This document shows, piece by piece, positions 32,701 to 42,926 of a stretch of DNA of 64,000 bases. Position 1 is the first letter of the stretch; every line of letters starts with the position of its first letter. The notes beneath the pieces are model-generated. The model worked only from the letters and a program-made list of their open reading frames with translations. It was not told the origin of the DNA and did not search any database. A program made the translations under genes and the position numbers. Location: assembly GCA_025765615.1 (NCBI GenBank), contig JAIVFJ010000015.1:310001-374000 (forward strand), written 5' to 3'. The stretch comes from Zopfochytrium polystomum (Eukaryota; Chytridiomycota; Chytridiomycetes; Chytridiales; Chytridiaceae).

Positions 32701-34894
32701 ACATGCAGGCGGATACTCCTCTGTGAAGTAGGGATGCAGAAGGCAGGTCGACGCTGAGGGTCGGTTGGTGGGATCCAGCTGGAGAAGGGAATCCAACAGC
32801 TTCAGTCCATGGCTCACAATAAACCTAAGGATGCTCAGTTTCCGCCGATCATATGAATATCTTACCTCTTCATGTGGTCCCTGAGTGTTCGAGGATGCTG
32901 CTCCTTGGGCCGCACCATCGACCACCATGGCATGGCAGTGACGGCTTTCCAACTTTCCTTCGTTGGCGTACCACACAGTCTCCATATATGGTCAAGCTGA
33001 GAAATCTCATCGTTTCCAGGAAAGAGCGGTTTCTTGACAAGCATCTCCGCCATTATGCAGCTGAGACAATTTTTGTCAGTTGCTTCAGATTTAATATAAG
33101 CAGCGTACCCAGCGCTCCACATATCAATCTCTGGACCGTACTGAGTAGACCCTAACAGAAGCTCAGGTGGACGATACCACAGAGTAATGACTCGATTGGT
33201 GTAGTCCATGCGTGGAACCGCAAGACATCGGGCGAGGCCAAAATCACCAAGTTTTAAAACTCCCTCTCGGTTCAGAAGCAGATTGGAGCCTATTTGGAAG
33301 AACAAGATAAGCAATATTACTTTTGGACGAAGAATATTGAGACCTTTCAAATCTCTATGCACAACGCCTTTACTGTGCAAATAGGAAAGACCTTCGAGTA
33401 GCTGCGTAAGGAGGCATTTAATGTGCTGGGACTCCCATTTTAGGTATGGATTGTTGAATACGCCGGTGAGGTCATGATCCATATACTCCAGCACTAAATG
33501 AACAAAGCCTTTTTTGGAAGGTAAAGCTGATGAAAGTGCGAATCGAAATCCTTGTCTTACTTTGTCCGTCACGCTCCTCAGTGAAGATTTCCAGCAGCTT
33601 CATCACATTTTTATGGCTCAATGAAGAAAGAATTTTGATCTCTCTGATGCCAGTGATTGGAAACTAGTGGAAGAATTTGATTAGGGCCAACGAACAAAGT
33701 GATGGAACTAACCCCTTCTTTGTCCGCCTCTATCCTCACGCGCTTCAAAGCAACCGTAATATTCTTTGTCTTGTGGATTGCCTTGTACACTTTCCTAAAG
33801 ACCTGTATTAGCTCGTGCCCGGATTGGTTGCAGGAACCGCCTCACCCGTAGGTTCCCTCTCCAACCATCGTTGTTTTCTCGTACAGTTCTTGCACATTAG
33901 TGAAAACGGGAGGACGACGTCCATATCCAGGAGCCATGAAGGAGAGCGAATCAGGAGCTGGCTCTTCCATCTGCTTTAATGCGTCGGGCTTCTCGTTAGA
34001 TGACGGCCGCGACGAAAACTCCTGGTCATAGACAGGTTCGTCGTCCCAGCCAGCGCGCGACTCCAAGCTTTGGTGCTGTCTGGGAGGTACTACTGGCCGA
34101 TCCCACGAAGTTCTGGGAGCCGAACCTTTCGGCCTGGTTGCGCTCGTTGAAAAAGGTCTCTTTGGTCCGATTCCGTGCTGCGAGTGTACGTGTGGTTGCG
34201 CGTGACTGCCATTGTCAATATCCAGGTCGTCAGTCATTTGGCCGTAATTCGAGTTGAAGGGCGTGCTGTTCGAGAACTGTCGATGGTTGCCGCCATCAGG
34301 AGCACCTTCATAAACGGTTCCTGGTCGTGCGGACTGATGTTGTGGCGGTCGAGGCATCTGTTGCGATGGTCCGGATATCCCTGGAGGAAGTGGCTCTGGG
34401 CGGCTGCCTACCCTGCTGAATCCGCCGGAGGAATTTGGTCGGGGCACATGATTTTGAGGAAAAGCTGAAGATGACGGATGCTGGTAGAGTGGTGGTTGGG
34501 GAGGGGCGAATCCTGTTTGTACGATTGGGTGCATTCCACCGTGCATCCCAGGCGGATGAAGAGAGTTATTATCCACGCCGAGGGCGCGAGGAGGGCGCGA
34601 CTGCGGTGGAGGAGGGGGAGGAACACGAGGCATATTCGGAGGACCAAGATTCCCAGGGATCGGAAGAAGATGTGGGTGAAGGGGTTGGGCCAGTTGAGGG
34701 TTTTGCGGGTACGGGTGCGTTTGAAGTGCAAGGGGATTGGGAGCCATGGGATGCTGGAAGGCTTGCTGGGGCTGTTGATACTGCTGCTGTTGGAATTGAG
34801 GGTTGGCTGTGTGAGGGAGTTGTCGTTGGGCTTGAGAGCGATGCTGTTGTTGCTGCTGAAAATGGCGCCCACCGCCACCATAAGATGGATCCAT
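29788..34894 (-). CDS. CDK12/13-Ctk1-type cyclin-dependent kinase with long RS-rich, AT-hook-containing C-terminus
   Basis: Probable RNA polymerase II CTD kinase in transcription elongation. An N-terminal exon of about 350 residues (33842-34894) is rich in Gln and Pro. The kinase domain is spread over several exons: ELYEKTTMVGEGTYG, then VALKRVRIEADKEG and FPITGIREIKIL. PITGIRE is the cyclin-binding helix, closest to the PITAIRE/PITTIRE of CDK12 and Ctk1. HRDLKG is spliced by a 52-base intron to SNLLLNREGVLKLGDFGLAR, followed by VITLWYRPPELLLG and DMWSAG/CIMAEMLVKKPLFPGN. The tail continues with LPRIEGDWHEYESKQRKKKG, a Pro-rich part, an SR-dipeptide stretch (31640-31860), acidic exons, an AT-hook (KRKVGRPRKTP, about 30740) and a final exon starting DHAPTTEDGAPQIAEMS and ending at 29788. 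The splices seen keep frame, so one large gene is favoured over two. Confidence 0.82.
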
Positions 34895-34933
34895 GAGTCC
34901 AACCGATCGTTGGTATAGAGGCCTTTTAAAGTC

Positions 34934-35260
34934 TCACGCCAAGTGGACGTGACACAGCAAATGGTCCTCCTGCGTTGTCGCTCGTAGTTTAAAGATTTCC
35001 TCGTTTCGCTGTTTGAGGAGGAATTCCCGGTGCGAGCGCCGAACCCTGAGGGACGAGTAAGTTCTGGGCGGATCGAGTGCACCTGCTGTAAAGACGGCGA
35101 CAGATTCGAATTAGATTCGCAAATAAACGGAACGAATGAAATACCGCAACGCACCTCTGATCGCCGCAGCTGCCACTGCCGTTACCACTGTCGCCCCTGT
35201 TGCCGGAATGAAGGTTGTCCGTGCTGGGACAAAGGAGTCGGCGTTGCGTAGAACAAACAG
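34934..35260 (-). CDS. Possible small spliced ORF upstream of the CDK12-like gene
   Basis: On the minus strand a frame reads FVPARTTFIPATGATVVTAV (about 35190-35240). It crosses a 70-base GT-AG intron with a CTAAT branch-point-like site (about 35092-35155) and continues RTYSSLRVRRSHREFLLKQR...EEIFKLRATTQED to a stop at 34934-34936. That is 40 bases before the kinase ATG on the same strand. It could be a small independent protein or an upstream ORF and spliced leader of the kinase mRNA. No start ATG is obvious and no family is recognised. Confidence 0.3.
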
Positions 35261-35315
35261 GCGGGAGTGGCTTCCAATAAGCTGACAAGGTCTGCAAAGA
35301 CGATCGGCTGCCCAA

Positions 35316-36261
35316 ATGGTGGAGCGTGGCGAAAAAAAGAAAAGCAAAATGCCAGTCGCGGATGACCTTCCCGCCTCTTCGCCCAGACCTCGCGACGACG
35401 ACATCGATGAAGGGGACGATGCCATGGAAGAATCTGGCGCGCCTGATCTTATGACGCTGCCTCCCGTTCCATGCCCTGCCGATCGCCCGGAAGCCGTTGA
35501 GTACTAACGGCATACATATTGCCCCACGACTCATGCTTACCTTTCGCCCACTTCCAAAACAGATCCATGCCATCGTCGAGACCGTGGACCGCTACAACCC
35601 GGAAAATCTACCCATCCTGGAAGACTACGTCCGCGACCAGATGCTCAACAATACTATCGATCGAACTGCAAACTTGGCCGTCTTGAAGTTGTACCAATTC
35701 AACCCCGACCTCACCAACATTTCGATCGTTATTTCCATTCTTGCGCTCGCTCTTGCCAACCTGCCCGATCCAGACTTCAACCTCGCACTCTGCCAGCTGA
35801 ATGAGGTCGTCATGGACCACCCAAGTGTGGCCCATCTTGTGAAAATGCAGCACCTGCTGGAAAGCTGCCAATTCAAGCAGTTCTGGGAGGCTCTTGAAGA
35901 AGATGTCGACGTCCCAGAGGCAGACGGAGACGAGCCTGTCATCACGCCAAAGACGCTCCTTGAGGAGTTTCCCGAGTTCGACACTCGTGTTCGACGATTC
36001 ATTTCTTCCACTCTGGCGGAGACGTACCAAACCATTCCTTTGAGCTTGCTCAGCACTTGTCTCAACTACGACATGCAGGATGACGCCGAGGACTTGGCTG
36101 ACTGGCTCAAAGTGATCGGGTGCACGGTCAACAGCGAAGACTCGAGCCTGTTCGATTTCCCCGTGAAGCGTGAAACGTTCAACCGCCCCTCTGTCGCGCA
36201 AGAAAACGTCCGATTTGAGCAGCTTACCAAGATTATCGGAGCTGGTCGATTGACATTTTAA
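35316..36261 (+). CDS. eIF3k: Translation initiation factor eIF3 subunit K
   Basis: Non-core subunit of eIF3, which binds the 40S ribosome during translation initiation. Exon 1 is 35316-35495 and exon 2 is 35563-36261, joined in phase by an intron with a GTTGAG donor. The join gives IHAIVETVDRYNPENLPILE, then TANLAVLKLYQFNPDLTNIS and FWEALEEDVDVPE. The PCI/winged-helix end is STLAETYQTIPLSLLSTCLN...FEQLTKIIGAGRLTF. This matches eIF3k across its length (about 220-residue core). There is an extra acidic N-terminus of about 60 residues, MVERGEKKKSKMPVADD..., unless translation begins at the second ATG (35349). The gene is divergent from the kinase gene at 34894. Confidence 0.9.
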
Positions 36262-36390
36262 ACAGGTTTTTTTGGGGGCGATGCTGAATTCAGGTGTTTG
36301 TGCTGTTTTGATGATGGGTCCACTGTTACGGACCAACTCCTGCATTTTAATGCTTTGAATAATGGTGTCGGGTTGTATTGAAGAAAACCT

Positions 36391-37074
36391 TTACGCCAAT
36401 TCGCCCACGCCATATGTTTTCCAATACCCAATGATCAGGTCCGCTTCACTTGTCATCCCCTTTTCCGAAAGGTATTCAACAATGTCCTTGAGCTTGATGA
36501 TGGTCAGGACGGGAATCCCAGTGTCTTTCTCGACTTGATTGATCGCTGAAACACGTTCGGTTCCTGGCTGCGGCGGCTCGGCACCCCCTGTGACCTCCTG
36601 ACGATCCAGAGCGACGATGATGCCTTTCAACACGGACCCAGTGGAGTGAAGCAAAGGCATTGTCTCCCGTATCGCCGTCCCAGCAGAAATGACATCGTCG
36701 ATGAGAACGACGCGTGTGCCTTGAGAGAGTGGATAACCAACAAGAGTTCCCCCCTCGCCGTGGTCCTTCTTCTCTTTCCGGTTGAAAGCGTACGGGGTGT
36801 CGCGGCCGTGATTCTGGTAGAGGCTGATGGCCGTGGAGGCGGAAAGAGGGATGCCCTTGTATGCCGGGCCAAACAGGACGTCAAACTCGATGCAGGAGTC
36901 GGCGAGGGCGGCGGCATAGTATTTTCCCAAGAGAGCCAGAGCCTTGCCCGTGTTGAAGAGCCCAGCGTTGAAAAAGTAGGGGCTCGTGCGGCCAGACTTG
37001 ATCTTGAAACTGCCAAAGGTCAGAACCTTGTTGCTGATAGCAAACTCGATGAACTCGCGTTGGTAATCCTTCAT
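36391..37074 (-). CDS. URA5: Orotate phosphoribosyltransferase
   Basis: Converts orotate and PRPP to orotidine 5'-phosphate in de novo pyrimidine synthesis (cytosol). It is intronless, 227 residues from ATG 37074 (MKDYQREFIEFAISNKVLTF). Family blocks are FGSFKIKSGRTSPYFFNAG, LFGPAYKGIPLSASTA, the loop FNRKEKKDHGEGG with its catalytic Lys, and the PRPP-binding motif VVLIDDVISAGTA. The length is as expected for fungal Ura5. The frame is open upstream to 37173, but the ATG at 37074 fits the family. It is head-to-head with the RIB7-like gene, 58 bases between start codons. Confidence 0.95.
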   Translation of the reverse strand: MKDYQREFIEFAISNKVLTFGSFKIKSGRTSPYFFNAGLFNTGKALALLGKYYAAALADSCIEFDVLFGPAYKGIPLSASTAISLYQNHGRDTPYAFNRKEKKDHGEGGTLVGYPLSQGTRVVLIDDVISAGTAIRETMPLLHSTGSVLKGIIVALDRQEVTGGAEPPQPGTERVSAINQVEKDTGIPVLTIIKLKDIVEYLSEKGMTSEADLIIGYWKTYGVGELA

Positions 37075-37132
37075 GACTGTTTGTGGCGGAGAAGGAAACC
37101 GAAAAAAAGAAAGAAAGAAAGTTAGTTTCTCG
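37075..37132. promoter_or_regulatory. Very short shared divergent promoter, URA5 / RIB7-like
   Basis: Only 58 bases separate the two ATGs. The stretch contains a run of GAAAGAAAG-type purines and no TATA box. Unless starts are further inside either gene, both 5' leaders must overlap. Confidence 0.6.
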
Positions 37133-38232
37133 ATGACTTTTACCGTTTCCCCGCGTTTGGCCGAGTTTTCCAAGGAGCTTGTGCCGCTGGAGGAGATACT
37201 GGCCTTTTACCGCCTTCCCGACGACGAAATTTCAAAGAGCGACAATGCAAACATCCCGCACTCCCAACTCTTGAATTTTTTGCAGCGGCCCTACACGTGG
37301 AGTAACTCTGTCCAATCGGTGGATGGCGTCATGCACTTCCTCGAACCGGACGCAAAAGACGTCAGTGACATTGCCCTGAAACGAGTACATGGAATCGGCC
37401 ACCTCAGCCTGGCGGACTTTCGGCTTTTAAATTCCGGCTGGATGTTTGCGGACGCTGTTCTCATTACGGGGCAAATCATCCGTGACGAAAAAGAAGCTTC
37501 ATGTAGGATCAGGTCAGACCACTATTTTGCTGTCCATCAAGTACCAAACAGCCATCCTTAAGTTTCCAGGACCTCCTGGACCACCGGCAGAGCGTTCTCC
37601 ATCAACCGACGCGCCAACCGATCCAACTCATTCTTTCCGACTCGTGCAACATGGACTTTGAAACACACCCAATCTTCAACTCACTCGACCTCGTCGTTAT
37701 CGTCATTACATCCGACCAAGGGAAGGCGCGCGGAGAGGACGGCTTCCTCTCCGCACGACCGGACAACCGCAACCGCCTACGCAAACTTCCAGCCGACGGC
37801 CGTCTCGCGCATGAACCCGAGCCCGGCACCGTCACTTTCGTCGCGTTCGACAGGGTGCCGGGATCACCACCCGGCGGCAGCCACAGCAGCAGCTGGGTCG
37901 ACCTCGAGAAGGTGATGTCGTGGCTCCGAACGCATGCGGGGATCCGCCGGCTTGACGTCAGTGCTGGCGGGACTCTGATTCGGAGGTTGATCGACCTGAA
38001 GCTCTTGGACGAGCTGCGCATAACGCAGGCGGGCCAGATTGCTGGGTTTTTCAATTCGAACATGGAGCCGCGGCCCACGCTGTTTCCAAGGGATGCGACG
38101 GGAGCGGGCAAAATCTGGCCGCCGCCCGAGAGCTTTCAACCCAACAACTCACCGTTGTTGGCGTACAAGGGCGTTCGATTGATAGGAGAGCATTTTATCT
38201 TTATTCGGAGTGTTCTTGAATACAGACATTGA
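37133..38232 (+). CDS. RIB7: RibD-C/RIB7-type reductase of riboflavin synthesis
   Basis: By family, reduces 2,5-diamino-6-ribosylamino-4(3H)-pyrimidinone 5'-phosphate to the ribityl form with NADPH, the fungal second step of riboflavin synthesis. Exon 1 runs from ATG 37133 to 37512. A 50-base intron (37513-37562) leads to exon 2, 37563-38232. The DHFR-like fold shows as NSVQSVDGVMHF (the SxDG substrate loop), LTGQIIRDEKE, LILSDSCNMDFE, GIRRLDVSAGGTLIRRLIDL and LLDELRITQAGQIAGF. The length is about 350 residues, longer than the usual 240-250, mainly through an N-terminal part before RPYTWSNSV and a central insert around PADGRLAHEPEP. It could be a related RibD-C protein with another substrate. 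Confidence 0.75.
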
Positions 38233-38616
38233 TACCTCTTGAGCTCCATTTTCTATGGACTGCACCCAAAAAAAACTCGCTGTCACCCCAGCCCAATCAA
38301 TTCATGACGAGGCGAACCTTTTGAGGCAACGAGCACCCAGGCGGTGCTCGTTCCGATAATTTATTCCTGTTCCATCAACCACAAAACGTTTCAGGCGGGG
38401 GACATAAAGGCAGGAAAAACAAGGCGATTAAAAGAAATCAGATGGACGGTTGAACGAGCGCTGCAAGCTTTTAACGTCGTAGTACGAAACAAGAACAAGA
38501 GCGGTTAGCAGGAGCCGAGAGAAAAGCTGAAAAGAGTTACGAAAGAAGTTTACGAAAGAAGGAGGACAGCGAAGGTCCATGGGCAGAACAAGTTCAATTA
38601 AAATGAAGGTTGTGAA

Positions 38617-40171
38617 TCACGCTTTTTCATCTACGGAGACTTTCGTGTACGACGTAGATTCTCTCGCGGGCTTTTCGGGAGCTCCGTACATGTGAGTAGC
38701 TGAAGATTGCCTTTGAGTGGGATGACTTCGATGAGAAAAAAAATTGGCACATACCGTACAGAACCATAGCCGCGCCAATCACAAACGGGATCGAAATGAC
38801 GAAGTCAAATATGAAGACGGATGCGATGGCGGACAGGATGATGGAAATCGACGTTGCAAATCCTTTGAGAATGTTGTCCGCGTACTTGACAACGAGAGCC
38901 ACGATGAGGCCACCTATGGCCTGACACGAGACTGCAGCCCACGTCCACGCAGTATATCCTTGGAAGAAACCGTTCGCAGCGACCTTGGCGCCATCGACGA
39001 AAATTACGCCGATGAAAAGACCCGGGATGAGACTGAAAGCACTATTGAAACAAAACAATTTTTTCAGAGATCGCTGGCAAGCTTTCAATGAGAAAGACCA
39101 AGGCAATACCTGAGTTGAATATTCCTAGCCCACAGTGAGGTCTTGGATCCTTTCAATACTTTCTCAAACCACACTCCAGCCAGTCCGGAAGACAAGCACG
39201 CTACTGCAACGGCCACCAGCCCAACAAACTTTTCCAGGCCACTGTGCTCTTTTTTCTCTTTGCCAGGAGCAGCGTTCGATGGGGGGAGCTGCACAAGAGC
39301 AATGCCTGCCGTGAGCAGGAACAGAGACAGCCACTTTTGCCGCGAAAGGGTGCGACGCAGTAACCAGACCGAAAAAAGGGCTGTCGTCAGAATTTTCATC
39401 TGGTAGCTCACTTGGAAGGTGGCTGGATCGAGATTGGTGACGGCCAGGTACTGAAGATTGTTCTGAAGGACGTCTGAAACAAGCATTTAGATTCGGGCGA
39501 GTAGAAAGGCCTGCGACTAACACAACGCCGCCGGAACCATCATCTTAAAACAATCTGATCCGGGACCGAACAATTCATTTGCTATCCGGAAGAAGCTTAG
39601 AGACGCGGTCCTTTTGCATCTCCTCGCGGATGTACACTGCAAAGCAGATGACCAACTTCATCAGCTCCGACATAACAACGGCGGTGGAGGCAAGGTATCT
39701 TGTTGGAGTAGGGATGGTTGTAGAGTACTTCATAATGATAACTGTGATTGGGCGATGGACAAAGAGGAGTGTTGGTCAGCGTCAGCGGTGACCATTGGGC
39801 AGCAACGTTTTTGTACCGAGCATCGAATTCTGCAAGTTGATGGGTGGGAGGACGCGCGATCAGGTCAGACAGACGGCGATCAGACTGAAGGAGGACTTCT
39901 GGCGAGACTCTCGACGCACCTGGACCACGAGGGTTACAAGAGAGATTGCGGAGAGCGGGATCCCAAAGAGGCTTGGCGGCGAGGCAGTCGGTGCGGCAGG
40001 GGATGACGGCGAGGACCCCCGGCGGCCGGCGACGGCGGCGGCATTGTGCGGGGCCATCTCGCGGGTGTGTATGGTATCCTCTTGTGGTGAAGGGGACGAT
40101 GATCGTGGCTCGGCTTCCGATGCCGAACCAGCGAGAGTTGCCATCTCGAGGGACTGCGCCTGGGGAGCCAT
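38617..40171 (-). CDS. Golgi nucleotide-sugar transporter (SLC35A, UDP-galactose/UDP-GlcNAc type)
   Basis: Multi-pass Golgi antiporter importing a nucleotide sugar in exchange for the monophosphate. Minus-strand exons give, in order, GIPLSAISLVTLVVQ, NSMLGTKTLLPNG, ITVIMKYSTTIPTPTRYLAS, STAVVMSELMKLVICFAVYI and REEMQKDRVSKLL. They continue with NELFGPGSDCFKMMVPAALY, VLQNNLQYLAVTNLDPATFQ, SYQMKILTTALFSVWLLRR and the signature VKYADNILKGFATSISIILS, and end after a last intron with ATHMYGAPEKPARE...VSVDEKA (stop 38617-38619). All typical SLC35A blocks are found. The start is probably ATG 40171, preceded in frame by another at 40201. The N-terminus of about 60 residues before the first membrane span is long and Ser/Pro-rich. 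The precise sugar cannot be read from sequence. Confidence 0.85.
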
Positions 40172-40773
40172 GTTTTTTAGTGGAGACCCTCCGAGGCACA
40201 CTGAACTCCTTCAACGCCCCGCTCTAATCCACATGTGTAAATACCCACTGAGGATGCTTGCACACACGAGAAAAGCAATCAGTCGATAGCGAAACCCCTG
40301 GCACAGCGAAGACCGGCACACATGCCTCGAAAAACACATCGCCCATCGTCAACCACCTCCGCTTCCAGCGGTCGAGCTTCCCGCCTAGACTCTGAAAATG
40401 AAGCACAAACGCCCAAAGCGCCTGACTGATGGCGCCGCCGCCAAATCTGTCTCCCTCCCACAGAAAGGCGCCAGGTTGCCTCACCTCCGAACATCATTTC
40501 TTCCCACTCGCGTTTTGAAGGCTCAAACAGCCACGTCATCGCATCAAAAATGCACGCAAAATTCAGGAGTAGAGGAGGCTGATGGTTAAACCCTTTAATT
40601 AACTTTTACTTGGTGAGAAACGGACGGAAAGTGGTGAATTAACCCAGCACGTGGAGATTTCTTAGGAGAGATCCTGGCAAAACGATCCTTATAAAAATAA
40701 TCAGCTGCGCCGACAAACTCTTCCCATTCAATCGTCTCAACACCGTGGCACCTTCCCACTTTCGCAGAAAGGC
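40172..40773. other. Divergent intergenic region
   Basis: About 600 bases between the transporter and CDK20 starts. It contains minus-strand frames of 86 residues near 40230-40540 without family resemblance. I see no clear promoter element. Confidence 0.4.
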
Positions 40774-42269
40774 ATGAACGCTCAACTCGCGAACCGCTAC
40801 AAGACCCTCTCAAAGGTTATCCATTTTCAGTCGTTTCCTTACTTCTTATCGGCTGAATACCTTTTGGGCCGAAAATGCGAACACAGATTGGTGAGGGTGC
40901 GCACGGTGTTGTTCTCAAGGCAAAATTTGTCGAAACCGGTGAGATCGTGGCTCTGAAGAAGGTTCCCCTTCGGCGGCTGGAGGATGGAATTCCAAACACC
41001 ATTTTGCGCGAGATCAAGGCACTTCAAACGATCGATCATCAGAATGTAAGGGCTGGCGATTGCGTCCATTGCATCCACTGGATAGTCTGTTCCTGACGTT
41101 TTGGCTTTTGTTTTGTGCGAGCAGGTCGTCAAACTTCGAGAGTTTTTCCCGTCTGGTGCTGGCTTCGTGCTCGTTTTCGAGTACATGCTCTCGGACCTAG
41201 CCGAGGGTAGCGATTCGCCCTAATGCTTTCTGTCATTTACAGTTCAAATGTTGACGCTGAAATAAACCACCCAATTACCACAACGCCAGGTCCTCCGCAA
41301 CGCAACACAGCCGCTGACAGAAGCGCAGGTCAAAGCCTACATGGTAATGCTCCTCCGCGGCATCGCCTACTGCCACGCCAACGCAATCATGCACCGCGAC
41401 CTCAAGCCCGCCAATCTCCTCATCGCGCCGAACGGCGTCCTGAAGCTCGCGGACTTTGGCTTGGCCCGGGTGCACTCCTACGAAAAGACGGGGCGGCCGT
41501 ACAGTCACCAGGTCGCGACGCGGTGAGTGCGCTGGCTTCGGGAGGAAGACGACAGCGCACAAGTTGACTCTTTCCCCTCTCCCCACCGGAAAAAATAGTT
41601 GGTATCGTGCTCCCGAACTTCTTTACGGCGCACGAAAGTACGACGCGGGCGTGGACCTCTGGGCGGTCGGATGCATATTTGGCGAGCTGCTTAACCACTC
41701 GCCGTTGTTTCCGGGACAGAACGACATTGACCAGTTATACTGCGTTCAGAGCGTGCTGGGGACGCCGACGCCGTGTACGTGGCCGGTAAAAGTGGGGAGC
41801 GGGGGTCCTTTCTTTTTGCGTTCGCTCTGCCTGACGCTCCCCCTCTCTTCGGCTTCAGGATCTTGAGACCTTGCCGGATTACAACAAGATCCAGTTTCCG
41901 GAAATGCCCCCCGTCCCGTTCGAGAAGGTGTGCCCCGATGCGTCGCCCGAGGCTCTGGACCTGCTCAAAAAGTTTCTGGTGTACGCAAGCGCGGATCGGA
42001 TACAAGGTTCAGATGTGAGTAAACAGTTCCTGTGGCATTGGCTATTAACAATTTATTTTATTTCATTTTATTTTATTTTTTTATCGCGCCTTTCAAAGGC
42101 CCTCCTCGACGTGTACTTCTTTAAGCCACCGCTGTCCGCCCACCACCTCGAGCTCCCAATTCCAAAGCGGCAAAGCCGAGAACACCTCAATGTGGATCAG
42201 CCTCTGGATTTTAGCATGTTCCTCTCCGGTAGCAGACGCTACGAGGAACCAGCCAGGAATGATAAGTGA
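40774..42269 (+). CDS. CDK20: CDK20/CCRK-type ciliary cyclin-dependent kinase
   Basis: Ser/Thr kinase of the CCRK family, which in animals and algae controls ciliary length and activates MAK/ICK-type kinases. Exon 1 (40774-40815) encodes [14 protein letters not shown]. It splices at 40887 to [81 protein letters not shown] and [68 protein letters not shown] and LPIPKRQ follow. The match to CDK20 is close throughout, including [10 protein letters not shown] and the LELPIPKR tail. The activation-loop phosphosite position is Ser rather than Thr. About seven short introns. Its presence suggests a flagellated life stage. Confidence 0.93.
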
Positions 42270-42926
42270 ACAAGCAAAGCATGAAAGATGAATACTAGCC
42301 CAGTCCATGAAGTTTTCACTTTATGAGGCAAAACACCGCAACACCGTTGGAGCCTCGTTCATTGTGCGTACCAGTCCCGAGGGTATTGCTTCACTGCTCG
42401 GAGAAACCCGAACCGGGCGATCAAAGGGGGAGGGAGCAGATTGCGACAAAACAACCATTATCTCTTCCGAAAGCAAGAAGTTGCACGGCTGTGTGGGTGG
42501 AGCGGAGAACACATCAGCAGGGGAAAAGGGGAGTGCACACCATCAAATCATCAAATGAGCAAATCAGGGGGAGTGCTCTGTACGTGCGGACAACAGGTGC
42601 CGGGAGCAGAGAAGAGAAGCCGGTGCAACCCCCAAGAATTGAGTAAGCAAACAGAAACGGCGAAGAGGACAGCAAATACAAACAAAGCACATTGAGTTGT
42701 CAGAACGAACATTTTTGCGACCGCCTTGGATGGCAGGCGACGAGGGAACGCAAGCATGGGTGATCGGCGAAAACCGTTGACGGGGGCGGTAAATGGAGGC
42801 TGGCGACGGCCATGGAAGGAACAAAACAAAGGGAATAAAGGAGACAGATAACAAAAACATTTAGAGGAAAGAGGAGGAGAAGAAAATACCGAATTACTCG
42901 AAGCGGTTTCTATAAAACTGTGCCCA
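42270..42926. other. Convergent intergenic region
   Basis: About 650 bases between the convergent CDK20 and epsin genes. I see no supportable gene, RNA gene or repeat. Confidence 0.45.
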
